A DNA stretch of 64,000 nt. Origin: Certhia americana. Taxonomy: Eukaryota > Chordata > Aves > Passeriformes > Certhiidae. The first letter of the stretch is position 1. Every line of letters starts with the position of its first letter. Below are positions 27,926-64,000 of the stretch, piece by piece. The stretch is taken from the NCBI GenBank assembly GCA_018697195.1, contig CM031864.1:21947943-22011942 (forward strand). The letters run 5' to 3'. Both the position numbers and the translations under genes were made by a program. The notes under the pieces are model-generated. The model did no database searches. It was not told the origin of the DNA and saw only the letters and a program-made list of their open reading frames with translations.

Positions 27926-27957
27926 ACTCCAGCCAGATAAGGAAACAAAGATTTATT
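27910..27957 (-). terminator. SLC25A24: SLC25A24 poly(A) signal and GU-rich element
   Basis: On the minus strand a canonical AATAAA occupies 27952-27957. It is followed 20-45 bases later by a GT-rich stretch (GTGTGTTGATGTGTTTTTTT, about 27909-27928), the classical cleavage-and-polyadenylation layout. It would place the mRNA 3' end near 27930-27940 and give a 3' UTR of about 2.3 kb. Another AATAAA at 29888-29893, also followed by T-rich sequence, is a possible proximal site. Confidence 0.6.
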
Positions 27958-28621
27958 AGAAACTGGTAGTTTTATAGACCTAGAAAGGTAAACATACATT
28001 TAAGAGACGAAGAATACACAATTGAACACAGTCATCATCAAGGCACATAATGAAAAATCAAATCTGAAACAGCTCATCTTTTCAACATTTGAAAAGGTCA
28101 CCATAATTTCAATACTCATAATGGCACTTGCACGCTATAAAAAAAATGGAACAAGTCTGGAAGATAGAAATGCTAAAGTCATCTTTACATCACACACACA
28201 ATACATTTGCTCATTGGTCACAGTCAAAATTATCAGCAACTGATTTCACTAGTCCCACAAAGGTACAAAGATATTGGCAAAACCAAGAAAACTCAGATCA
28301 GAAAGGCATTATACATATAACTTTCTTGGATAGAATGATTTTTTTTTTCTTTTTTTTTAAAGTGCAAGGTCCAACGTTTCCCTAAAGGGAAGGCCAAAAC
28401 ACAGCTAGAGCTGCCATTTTCTGAAATGTGATAAAAAATTTTATAATACAGATTTTATGGAATTGCTATATATCAGTTTATGGAGAATAAACACCAGCCA
28501 TGGAAGCACTGAACGTGGAAGCACAAATTTACATATGATTGCTGTTTGAACAACATGGACCAAAGCATCTATAGAACAAGGGAGATTCAGGCAGTTTTTT
28601 CTTCTTGTTTTTTTTTTTTTC

Positions 28622-28655
<34 letters not shown>

Positions 28656-30273
28656 ACCCCTCATGCCTACCCAAAACCAGAAAGAATTAAAAAGAAATAG
28701 AAAGAATTAAAAGGAAGACCCTTAATGACCTTAACAGAATAAAGTTTTTCCTTCAGTAATCCAATTTCAGAAAGTGGTCAAAGAACAGTTGCTTTTAGAA
28801 GGTCAAGGCAAGCATAATCTCAAATTTACCAAGATTAGGACACTACACATTATAGAAAGCCAAAAAGGCCTAACAAATGAGTCTGGTAATAATTGTTAAT
28901 ATATTTCAGTGTTCAGGCCTGAAGGCAACTGTGTGCCCCTCCACACACACCAAAAAAAAAAAAAAAAAAAAAAAAAGTCACTTTGGAAGGACTTGACGTG
29001 GAAGTACCTAATTTTCTGCACTGAGGAAGGGCTGCTTTGTTTTTTGAGGAGGAGCTGTTATAAGCTCTAACATGTCTGTGTGCATGCTACATTAACATCA
29101 ATCTGATGGGCACCTGAGGTCAGCACTGCCACTTGGTCACCTGGACAAAACACTTCAGTATTTTGTTATCCCAATTTCACACCCACAGCCAGCATGCACA
29201 AAAGACTAATCTCACATGATAAAACTGTAAAAAAACCTTTACATATTAATGTGATCCTCTGCTGGCTAAAAGCACATAGTGGATGTAGCCTTCTGAATAA
29301 GGGAAAGAATGGAGAGTCCAAAATGAGAAGCATTCCTGTTCCCAAGGCAGCTATGAACAGCTCTGCCATTGGCTGTATTACAATTACTACCAGCTTCATA
29401 CTGGTCCTCCAGCCTGTTTTGAAACAGCAACTTGCACTTGTACAGAATGGATCTAATATCCAAGCTTTTTCGGTTCCTTTGTACTATGAGCCTATAAAAC
29501 ATGCAGCTGTAACCCAAATTTTACTGTGGTTAATGGTGCTGACATTTACAAGTGCAATGAAAAGCAGGTCCAGTGAAGCAAGTTATCAAAATTGCTGATT
29601 GTATTAAAAAAATACCATGTAAATCCATTTGAGGTATTCCGATACCGCAGAACAGCAGTTTCTCAGGCCCTTTAAATAATGAAAAATAAGAGGTTTGCCT
29701 GAAGACAAAGGTGATGGGCTACATTTTAATGTGTTATTCCATCATTTTGTGTATCCAAGATCCTATTTCTTATGAACTTAACATTCAGTCTTCAAAAATA
29801 ACAAAAGTGCTCACTTCTAGGCATGCAAAATGTCGCCTGTGAATTGCTTGAGTATAGGCAGTGTGACAAAACAAAAAGTCACTTTCATTTATTCAGTATC
29901 AAGGCAGTATAAACTTCTCCTACCTTTGGTTTGATCCAAGACAAATACACATTTAGAAAGGACAAATTAAAAAAAAAATCAATGAGTAAATTATGCATGA
30001 TTTCCTAAAAATAAAAGCATACTGATGATTTAAAGACAGTTTCTTGGGTTTTTTTTTTTCAACTCAGTGACATTTTAAAGTGCAATATAGGAATCTGTTT
30101 AAAAATGGTGAACTAAAATTTAAGGAAGTTTCTTCCCACTTAAGGGCAAATGTAGAAGTTGCAGCATCTCTCTATAAAGATCTGTCTCTAATTGTGAGAG
30201 CAGATATTTGAGAAAACATTATTTTTCTGGTGCTTCCAACAGCATTAGAAGTATCTCACCTTTTTCCTTCATT
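27930..30273 (-). other. SLC25A24: SLC25A24 3' untranslated region (predicted)
   Basis: This runs from just after the TGA stop to the predicted poly(A) site. It is AT-rich and has long homopolymers: A28 at 28626-28653, A25 at 28952-28976, and T10-C-T9 at 28339-28358, all read as their complements in the mRNA. The downstream boundary is inferred from the poly(A) signal only. Confidence 0.55.
28608..28653 (-). other. U28/A13 potential hairpin in 3' UTR
   Basis: On the plus strand T13 (28608-28620), a five-base spacer and A28 (28626-28653) follow one another. In the mRNA this becomes U28, a five-base loop and A13, which can pair as a 13-bp U-A stem with U to spare. The homopolymer lengths may be inflated or shortened by sequencing. 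Confidence 0.6.
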
Positions 30274-50724
<20,451 letters not shown>

Positions 50725-50901
50725 GTCGGGGCCGTGCAGCGCCTGCAGACGGACGGTGTCCCTCGACTCCCGCCGGCCGGGCGCGGACGAGACACCGCCC
50801 GGGATGCTGCCAGCGCTCGCAGCTGCCAGGGGAGGAGAGAGAAGGGAAGGGGAGGGAAGGGCCGGGCTCGGCCGGCGGAGGGAGGGCGGGGAACGGCAGG
50901 G

Positions 50902-50961
50902 CTCGCTCCTCCCGGGCCTCCCTCGCTCCTCCCGGGTCTCCCTCGCTCCTCCCGGGCCGCT
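50902..50961. repeat. 20-bp tandem repeat, three copies, in promoter
   Basis: The unit 'ctcgctcctcccgggcctcc' occurs at 50902-50921, 50922-50941 (one change) and 50942-50961 (changed at its end). Each contains a CCCGGG core. It lies in the predicted core promoter or 5' untranslated region of SLC25A24. Confidence 0.88.
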
Positions 50962-51170
50962 GGGCGGGGAATGCGCTGAGCGGAGCCCGCAGCCCCTCGG
51001 GCTGGGCACGGCGCTCCCGCCCGCACTTCTACCGCTTCTGCCAGCTCAACGTTTCCAGCACAGGCAGAGAAATACAACAAGCGCTGCAAAAGACCCAGTT
51101 TGGATACCTGGGCTCATTCTGGTCCGCCCCCATTCTATTCTAGCGGGGGAGGGCTCAGTTGAAGGCGCAT

Positions 51171-51627
51171 GAAGAGCATCCCAACCTAAGGGCAGTCTGA
51201 AAGAGTTTGGCTGCTTGGCCTAGCAGAATAAGCATTAGAAGAAGAAACGTCTAGTTTTTTTTCTTCATAATGGCTTCATAAATAAATCAGTGGAGTTAAT
51301 GGAAAAGTACACAGGTGGTCTAAGAGTAAATGGATAGAAAATGTCACCAAACAGTCTCTCTCTCTCCACAGGAGAGTTGCAGTGAAAAGGAATTTCAGCT
51401 GCCACTGAATTGAGTCTTGCTTTCCTGGTGCATATTCAGTCAACACACAACCGTGGAAAATGCATTTCAGCCTTACAGCAGACACTCTGTAACCTTGTTC
51501 TCAGATTATTAATTATTATTATTAAAAAAGCTAATGTGCTACAGTGTCTGAGCATGGACTAGTGTTTCAAAAAGGGCTACGTGCTACTAGGACTTGCGTG
51601 TAGCAGTCTGTCAGGTTGTTAGAGGTT
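51171..51627. other. Intergenic spacer, no gene recognised
   Basis: AT-rich sequence between the SLC25A24 island and the CR1 fragment. It includes a short 'attattattatta' stretch near 51508. Nothing else is recognised. Confidence 0.5.
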
Positions 51628-52400
51628 CATTGCATTGCAGAGTAAGTGGTGTAGGAAGGGACCTCCTGCTCAAAGTGGGCTCATCCACAAACTCCAGCCA
51701 GGTTACTCAGGTCTTTATTTCAGCCTTATAGACCTCCAAGGTTGGAAACTGGACAACCTCTCCAGGTAGCATGGCCTAGAGCCTGACTCTAGGGAGGAAG
51801 ATCTTCCCTTCTTAACACTGAGCTGTTCTCATTTCACTTTGTGTCTGCAGTCTTTTATCATCCCACCATACCCCCCAAGGAGCCTGATCCTATTTCCTTT
51901 GTAAACCCTCTGAAGTTACCAGCAAAGTGAAGGCCTCTTTTTAATTCACCCCAAAGCCTTATTTTCTCCTGGTTGGCACGTTCAGTTTCCTCAGCCTCTC
52001 TTCACAGAGCAAGTGCTCCAGCCTCCAGTCAATGGTGACCATCTGCTGAACTCTCCAGTTCATCCATGGTCTTCAGGTACTGGGAAGCCCATATCTGGAC
52101 TAAATAAATATAAATAAGTATTTTATAAGTCCAGTCTAGCTTGTGCAGAGTAGAAGGGGATAATCCATCTCCTGGCCATGCTCCTGTTAGTACAGTCCAG
52201 GATGCTGCTGGCCCATGCTCAGATTGCTGTCTGCCAAGACCCCCATGTCCTCTCAGCACAGCTGCTCCCTGTGGTCGCAAGGGTGGTTTCTTTCTATATG
52301 CAATACTTCATGTTTGTCCTCGTTGAATTTCATAAAGTCCCTGTCACTCCATTCCTCCAGCTTCTCTGAATGGCAAGCACACCAGGGGGAACTCCACAGT
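51628..52400 (-). mobile_element. CR1 LINE fragment, minus orientation
   Basis: The plus strand presents reverse-complemented CR1 blocks in the right order. These are 'tgtaggaagggacctcctgctcaaag' type sequence near 51650, 'gaaactggacaacctctcca' near 51745, 'cagcctctcttcacagagcaagtgctccagcc' type near 51993, 'tcttcaggtactgggaagcc' near 52070, 'cagtccaggatgctgctggcc' type near 52193, 'tgccaagacccccatgtcct' near 52232, and 'tgtttgtcctcgttgaattt' near 52311. It is degenerate, with a small AT-rich insertion near 52100-52128, and cannot encode a protein. Confidence 0.85.
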
Positions 52401-55400
52401 TTGTGGGAAATACTAGAAAACACCGGACTAGGCAGAGCCTGAACATCTGAAACTGAAATAAGGGAAGTGAGTACTGCTGAAGGCCACTGCATCCCAGCAA
52501 ATAGTACTGCTCAGTAGTTAGTACAGCCTGTGATTCCATTTTTCTCCTCATACCATCATCCTTACATCTTTATGTAAGGAAGTAACATTCTCTTTTATCC
52601 CTAACCAGGATATGAAAGTAGTATCTGTACTCATTACTGAATACAATAGATAGATGACATACATGGGAGTGAAAAACAGTGCTACCCTAAGCTCTCACTG
52701 CCTACCAATAGGTTCCTACTAATATCCAGCATTGTCACTGTCTGAGGTCTCAATATGACACTTATTTTCTTATGTACCATGCTAAGTGCTGTATGTGTAT
52801 ATTAAGACCATACAAGAATTAGAACCACTCAAAAAGTGGCTCTAACACCAACACTCTGTCCTTAAAACATGTGAAAAGTTAATGCTAATAGTTCAAAATT
52901 CAGGGTAATCAAGGAAGAGATGCATTTGTTCTTCCTGAACAAGAAAAAAAAAGCTACTTGTGGCAGACTTGGCTTTCATAAATGCATCCTGCATACACAT
53001 AATTTATATGGTGTGCCATACTGTTCAGAGTTGTGCAGGAAGAAAGAGGAGGCCACAGAGAAAATGCAGATAATAGCTTGCTGGTTTGACAATGAACACG
53101 TGCAAATAGATTCTGCTTTGTCTTGTGTGCACAGCAGAAGTTGGAAGTACCAGCTGTGTATCATTGACCCAACTGTTTATCCACGATGAGACACAACTGT
53201 GAAATTCATTCTTCAGGTTTGCACTGGTCTCTCTGAAAATGAAGTATGAAGCATAGAGCTGTGCAGAAGGTTTAAATGCTTTGACTTTAGTATGACTGTC
53301 AGATAATAATGAGGAGGTGAGAGCCTCAAGTATCTTACACATGTTGATAGATAAACCATTAGGCACACACCTGAGAAAGCCAAAGGTCTAGTTAACCTCC
53401 TGAAGGGACATGTGAGACAGTGACCACAAACAAATCCACAGATCAGCCGTATTCATGTCAACAAGAAAATGAGTCTTGCCTTTTATTTGGAAGCTAGCTC
53501 TACCACGACTGTAATTTCTCCTACAAATGACCTTGTTTGGCAGGTTTGGGAGCTGTATCATTTACAAAGTCCCTGTTTGTTAAAAAGGAGTCTTGAATAG
53601 TCCATGACTTTGCCCACTGATTTCTACCTAGCTTGAAGGAACTGCAAAGGACCTGAAAAGGACATCTGAGACAAGAAATACTTTCACCCAAGACATCTGA
53701 TTTTAAATGTTTGGGTGGGGGCCTTCTGGGTTTGGGATTTTAAAAAATTCTATTACATTTGTATTGATTTTTATAGGGCTTTTGATATCAACACTGATTA
53801 GTATCAGAAGAGCAAGAACATAGCAAAAAATATGCATTTAACTTACCAGAAAAAACTTTTAATTTGTGTTACATCAATACATATACAATAAATATTTAAA
53901 TTACATCAATACAATCCACTTAGATGAAGTGCTATAAATATCACAAAACCTGAGACTGGAAGCAGACTTGATATATATTATTAATAGACTAAAAGATAAC
54001 TCAGCTGGATTGCATTATTAGGTGCCTGCTCTAGACACTGTACTTCTTTTTCCATGAGTTAGGAAGCTCTTCAAAATAATCCTAAGATTTTGAAAATCAT
54101 CTGCTGCATGAGCCAGAAATCATTTCTGGCGTAACTCCAAGGACTGCAAGGAAGTTGAGTAATTTTTAAATTATGAGATCAAATCCAGTTCTGTTACACA
54201 TTTAAAATAGTCTCTTAAGTACATCCAGAAGTTTTATGTCACCTATTGGAGCAGTCTTCAGTTCACACATGGGAGGATATAATTAAAGAACACAAAGACA
54301 ATAAATATTTAAGTGGCAACAGACAAAGTTCAGTGTTTTTAATTTATTTAAGGTAAAATGAATACTTGCTTCATTATATAGATATGATTAGCTCAGTTTT
54401 AAACTAACATTATAAAATAATTCTTTTAAAAATGGAATCTTACTATCATATAATAAACTATAGCAAATTTAGATTATTTTATTATTTTCACATAATTTTT
54501 TACTAGTTCTTGTCTAGCACACAACATTGGACTGGTTTAGCATGAAAAAAGTACTATGTCTTAATTTAGGCAGACTGGTGCTGTAATTCAGGTCAATATT
54601 ATTTACAAGCTAAGAAATAATGATTCAAAGTTATCAGTGGAGCTTCAGCTGGGTTCTGACTTCTCCTGTGACACATGTCCATTTTGGAGGGCACAGTACA
54701 GCCCAGGACAGGGGCTGCTACCTGAGCATTAAACAGCCAAGCCACACAGAGGCAGGGATCCCTCAGAGGGTAATCCAAGGGACAGCTCTGTGGGTCTCTA
54801 CCAGCCAGGTGCAAACACATTTGGAGGACTGAGACTTCAGCAGCTAGAGAAATGTCATTATAATAGAGTTCACCTGCACATATTGCATTTAGCTCCCACC
54901 AACCTCACTTTTTAGTTTCATTTTTTTCAGGCATCCAAATGAATCTTTTCCACGACCAAGTGCCTACAACGTGCTGCTGCTGGAAGCATTGGTCTGGGTA
55001 CAGGTTGGAGCCCAGACCTCACATCAGAGCCAGAGCTGTGTTCCAACTAAAGCCAAGCCTAGAAGCATTTCAATGCTTTTCTGATGCTACTGTTGTCAGG
55101 AAAAAGAGCTACAGGTCAGAAATCAAGTGCCCAGCAGGAAAACGGTGCCACAGAAAACACCCAGACCAAGTGGATGAATACAGATCACATTAGCACAACC
55201 TCTAACAATTATGATGCTCTGCAGGATTTAAAAATCCCAGAGACCTGTGCTTCAGCTGTCCACTGAATCTCCTGTCCATAAAGAACATTGCCTATTAAGT
55301 CCTGCAGTTTTGTAACTGAAATCTTACATTCTTCAGGAGAGCAAACAGCTCTTGAATTATTTGTTTTATTCTACCGTAACTGGGGCATTTTGTAAAACAT

Positions 55401-57700
55401 GTTTTTCTTGAATACTTGAGGTTTTATACCTGTAACATCCAACTTTTTTAAAGATTTAGTGTTTTCTCCTAAAAAAAACCCTCCAGCGCTTTAATCTTAC
55501 TGAAGTTTTTCATCCATGGCAACACAGGATTATCACATTACCTACAGTGTTCATCTGTTTTTTAAAAACTCTTTTGCTGTTCTGAGACTCTTTTGATTAA
55601 AGATTCTAAATATCTTTTAAAATGTGTACTTCTGACTTTGACTCTTTTGGTCAAGAAGGTTATACTGAGTATAGAGATTCTTTTCTAGTCACCTGTTTAG
55701 AACATAAATATTGCCTTAGAGTAGACTGAGCTTTTTCAGATAAGGGTTGCCTTTGACTCAAACCTGCTAAAATCATTTGGCACTCCCGTTGTCTTTTTTC
55801 CAGGAGGCAGGATGCCCTGAAGGATGGCAGGGCACAGCAAGGGCCAGCTCTCTGCCCAGGATGAGTGCAGGAGCCCAGGGAGCAGGGCAGGGCCCCCAGG
55901 CAGAGCCCACCCAGCTGCACCCGAGCAGGGAGAAGAGGCAGCACCGCAGAGAGCAGCCCCAGGGCTGTGCTGGGAACACAGCAGGCTCCAGCAGCAGCAA
56001 CCACAGCCGGGCACACCTACAACAGAACGGAAGCTCTAAAATCAAGCTAAGAAATCAGCCTGCCCTCAACAAGGCACAGTCAACACAGCAAAGATACAGC
56101 AGACAAAGAGAGCTAAAGCAAGGTTCAATCAAGGACTGCTGGTTCATGGCTGAGCTTAGATGGGTCAGGGGGGTGAGGCTGCCCAGGGCTGCTGTTGGTA
56201 AACTCTCAAAACTGCCTAAGGAGCTGGGTTATGTGGGAAAGCTGCTTGCATGGGGTAATACTTCTATAATTTATGAGAGTTACTGATCTACTTCTTTGAT
56301 TGAGTGAACTAATCCAGATTTTCTTTAAAATATTGATTAATAACTGGATCAATTGTATTTATTGAACTTTAACAGACAATTTATCTGGCCTGTAAGCCTA
56401 TTTTTCTTTCTTCGTCTTACTGCAATGGACCTTCCAGCTAAAAAGGGTAATGATGTCATTTATCAACCAGTTTTTAGAAAAAACTCTAGAGCTGGGTCTT
56501 TTACTTGAAAAGAAAGGAGGCTCTTGGTATAACTTGATACCAACTACGTGCTAATTTAGTCCCTTTAGATGCTGAAAGCTTTTCACCTTCCATTTCTTTG
56601 AACTGAGAGCTGATGAGTGCAGCACCCAGAGAATTGCTTTGTAGGTACATGTGGTCTGTTAAACAGAAAAGACTTTCAGAATTACTTTAGGGCATACCAA
56701 AGAAATGTTCTCAAAGGGGAAGCCATAGGTCAATGCCAAATGCCTAGATCTCCTCTCTAAGTTCTCTTTTTATTAATTTTACTCCAGTAAAAGGACTTCT
56801 TTCAGAGCCAGTTATTTCTTGACATTTAGGAGTTTTGTAGGGAATTCTTTGTTAGGAATGCAAAACTGACAATGGCATCAGAACTATCATTGTAGTTTAT
56901 TGTTTACTAGAAAACTGTATATAAATCCTTTTTATGTATGTTTTAGGAGAGGAAAAAAAACCCCAAGAGCATTTATTTTCCAAACACTCCATTTTTCTAT
57001 TTGTTTGTGTTTTTTGGTTTTACCCTTTACTACCACTTTTTTCCCCCCCCCCTAGGATTATGCTACAGGACAGCTGGGGACGTTCTGATATACTTAGGTG
57101 CATATTATTTGTGCTACCTGTATTCATCAGGTATTCTATGTAAAAAATATTTCTTTGAAAAATATATTTCTTCGAAAAATTGAATTCCATGAAAAAATAT
57201 ATTTCTATGTATTTATACCGAATGAGGGGCAGCGCTACTTCCACAAGCTGCGAGATTACAGGGGCAGATCACACTGCATGTGAAGTCTTACAAGATCCTT
57301 TTCTTTTTGAAGGGATTAAGTGCTTGGTTGCGGGAAGACATGCTGTGTGTTTCTTACGCAACGCTGTAAAGAGGAAAGTGATCTGATGGAGGCTGCTCGG
57401 AGCTTGCTTTATGTTTAAATCTCCTGGAGCGGTTTTTTAAGACAAAGCTGCTCCCTCGAGAGCACATGCTGGTGTTGAACTATACATTAAACACGAGCGT
57501 CTCGTGTGTGTTGCCGTAATTATCTCCGCCACAGGACTGCTCTTAGATGTAAACACGGATGTGTACGCCCTCATCTCGGCAAGACCGTGAGCATCTGTTG
57601 CTTGTAGCAGAAGCGGCGCTGGTTGTAAATTACAGGTTGAACGGCTCTATAGGGGTTAAATTACAGTGGAAGGAACCTAAATTCAGAGTTGAAATGTCGA
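52401..57700. other. Intergenic spacer between SLC25A24 and EEIG2
   Basis: No exon recognised. Mostly AT-rich, with a GC-richer patch at about 55800-56030 whose open frames overlap on both strands and resemble nothing known. There is a C10 tract at about 57045-57054 and a degenerate AT-rich stretch with repeated 'aaaaatat' and 'tttctt' motifs at 57138-57210. Confidence 0.5.
54112..54130. repeat. Perfect 19-bp palindrome
   Basis: GCCAGAAAT (54112-54120), a single C, and ATTTCTGGC (54122-54130) form a perfect inverted repeat with a one-base centre. It may be a dimeric transcription-factor site or a chance palindrome. Confidence 0.85.
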
Positions 57701-57719
57701 CGCCTAAACGACTCTTTGT

Positions 57720-63819
<6,100 letters not shown>

Positions 63820-63827
63820 TGTTCGTG

Positions 63828-64000
63828 GATTAATTTAGGGTGAAGGAGGATGCTAGAGATCACATAGTCCAGCTGCCTCCTGAAAGCAAGGCTAATTTCA
63901 GTCAGATCAGCGAGTTCAGAGCTTTGTCCTGTCAGCTTTAGACAACCTGCAATAATGGAGATGCCAGTTTCTTGTAGACCACCTACCCTGCTGTTCACCA
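63828..64000 (-). mobile_element. CR1-like remnant, cut by window end
   Basis: The plus strand reads 'gagatcacatagtccagctgcctcc', then 'aaagcaaggctaatt', 'ttgtcctgtcagcttta', and 'aatggagatgccagtttcttgtagaccacctaccctg'. This order resembles the reverse-complemented 3' end of an old CR1 subfamily. It is strongly diverged and leaves the window, so the family assignment is tentative. Confidence 0.5.

Noticed and set aside
55777..56286. 169-codon plus-strand frame in a GC-richer patch
   Set aside because: Overlapping frames on both strands, Gln/Ala/Gly-rich peptides, no recognised domain, and no splice or promoter context.

Overview
This is a vertebrate nuclear window, almost certainly from a bird and probably a songbird. 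Coding sequence is a very small part of it, in short exons with consensus GT/AG splice sites. There are two CpG-island promoters, several degenerate copies of the CR1 retroposon (the dominant avian LINE), a putative retroviral LTR of a type I associate with passerines, and an old MIR-like SINE fossil. I see no bacterial, viral, CRISPR or RNA-gene features.

Layout. Positions 1-27,900 are gene-free intergenic DNA. They hold an (AAACC)n microsatellite (3.5 kb), a CR1 remnant (9.4 kb), the MIR-like SINE (11.1-11.3 kb), an orphan GC-rich island with minisatellites around a 10-N assembly gap (22.9-23.3 kb) and a good CTCF-like site (25.6 kb). From 27.93 to about 50.8 kb lies the complete SLC25A24 gene on the minus strand. 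It has ten coding exons and a roughly 2.3-kb 3' UTR, and encodes a 476-residue calcium-regulated mitochondrial ATP-Mg/phosphate carrier. All splice phases agree and the reading frame is intact. Intron 1 (about 10 kb) carries two CR1 copies and a (TA)17 tract; intron 8 carries the LTR. From 51.2 to 57.7 kb is the spacer between two divergent promoters, with a long minus-oriented CR1 fragment. At 57.7-58.65 kb is the CpG island of EEIG2 (FAM102B). Its first coding exon (58185-58333, plus strand) encodes the start of an N-terminal C2 domain. The rest of EEIG2 lies beyond 64 kb, and the remaining 5.7 kb of the window is its intron 1.

How the genes relate. The two genes are head to head, with start codons 7.46 kb apart and separate GC-rich promoters. 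The SLC25A24 product would exchange ATP-Mg for phosphate across the inner mitochondrial membrane under cytosolic calcium control. EEIG2 is a little-characterised C2-domain protein. Nothing in the sequence links their functions; their adjacency is conserved synteny with the mammalian locus. I did not find a convincing new biological system. The best leads are the gapped orphan GC-rich island, the MIR-like fossil, a U28/A13 hairpin in the SLC25A24 3' UTR, the intronic LTR, and an unusually long open frame upstream of the SLC25A24 start codon.
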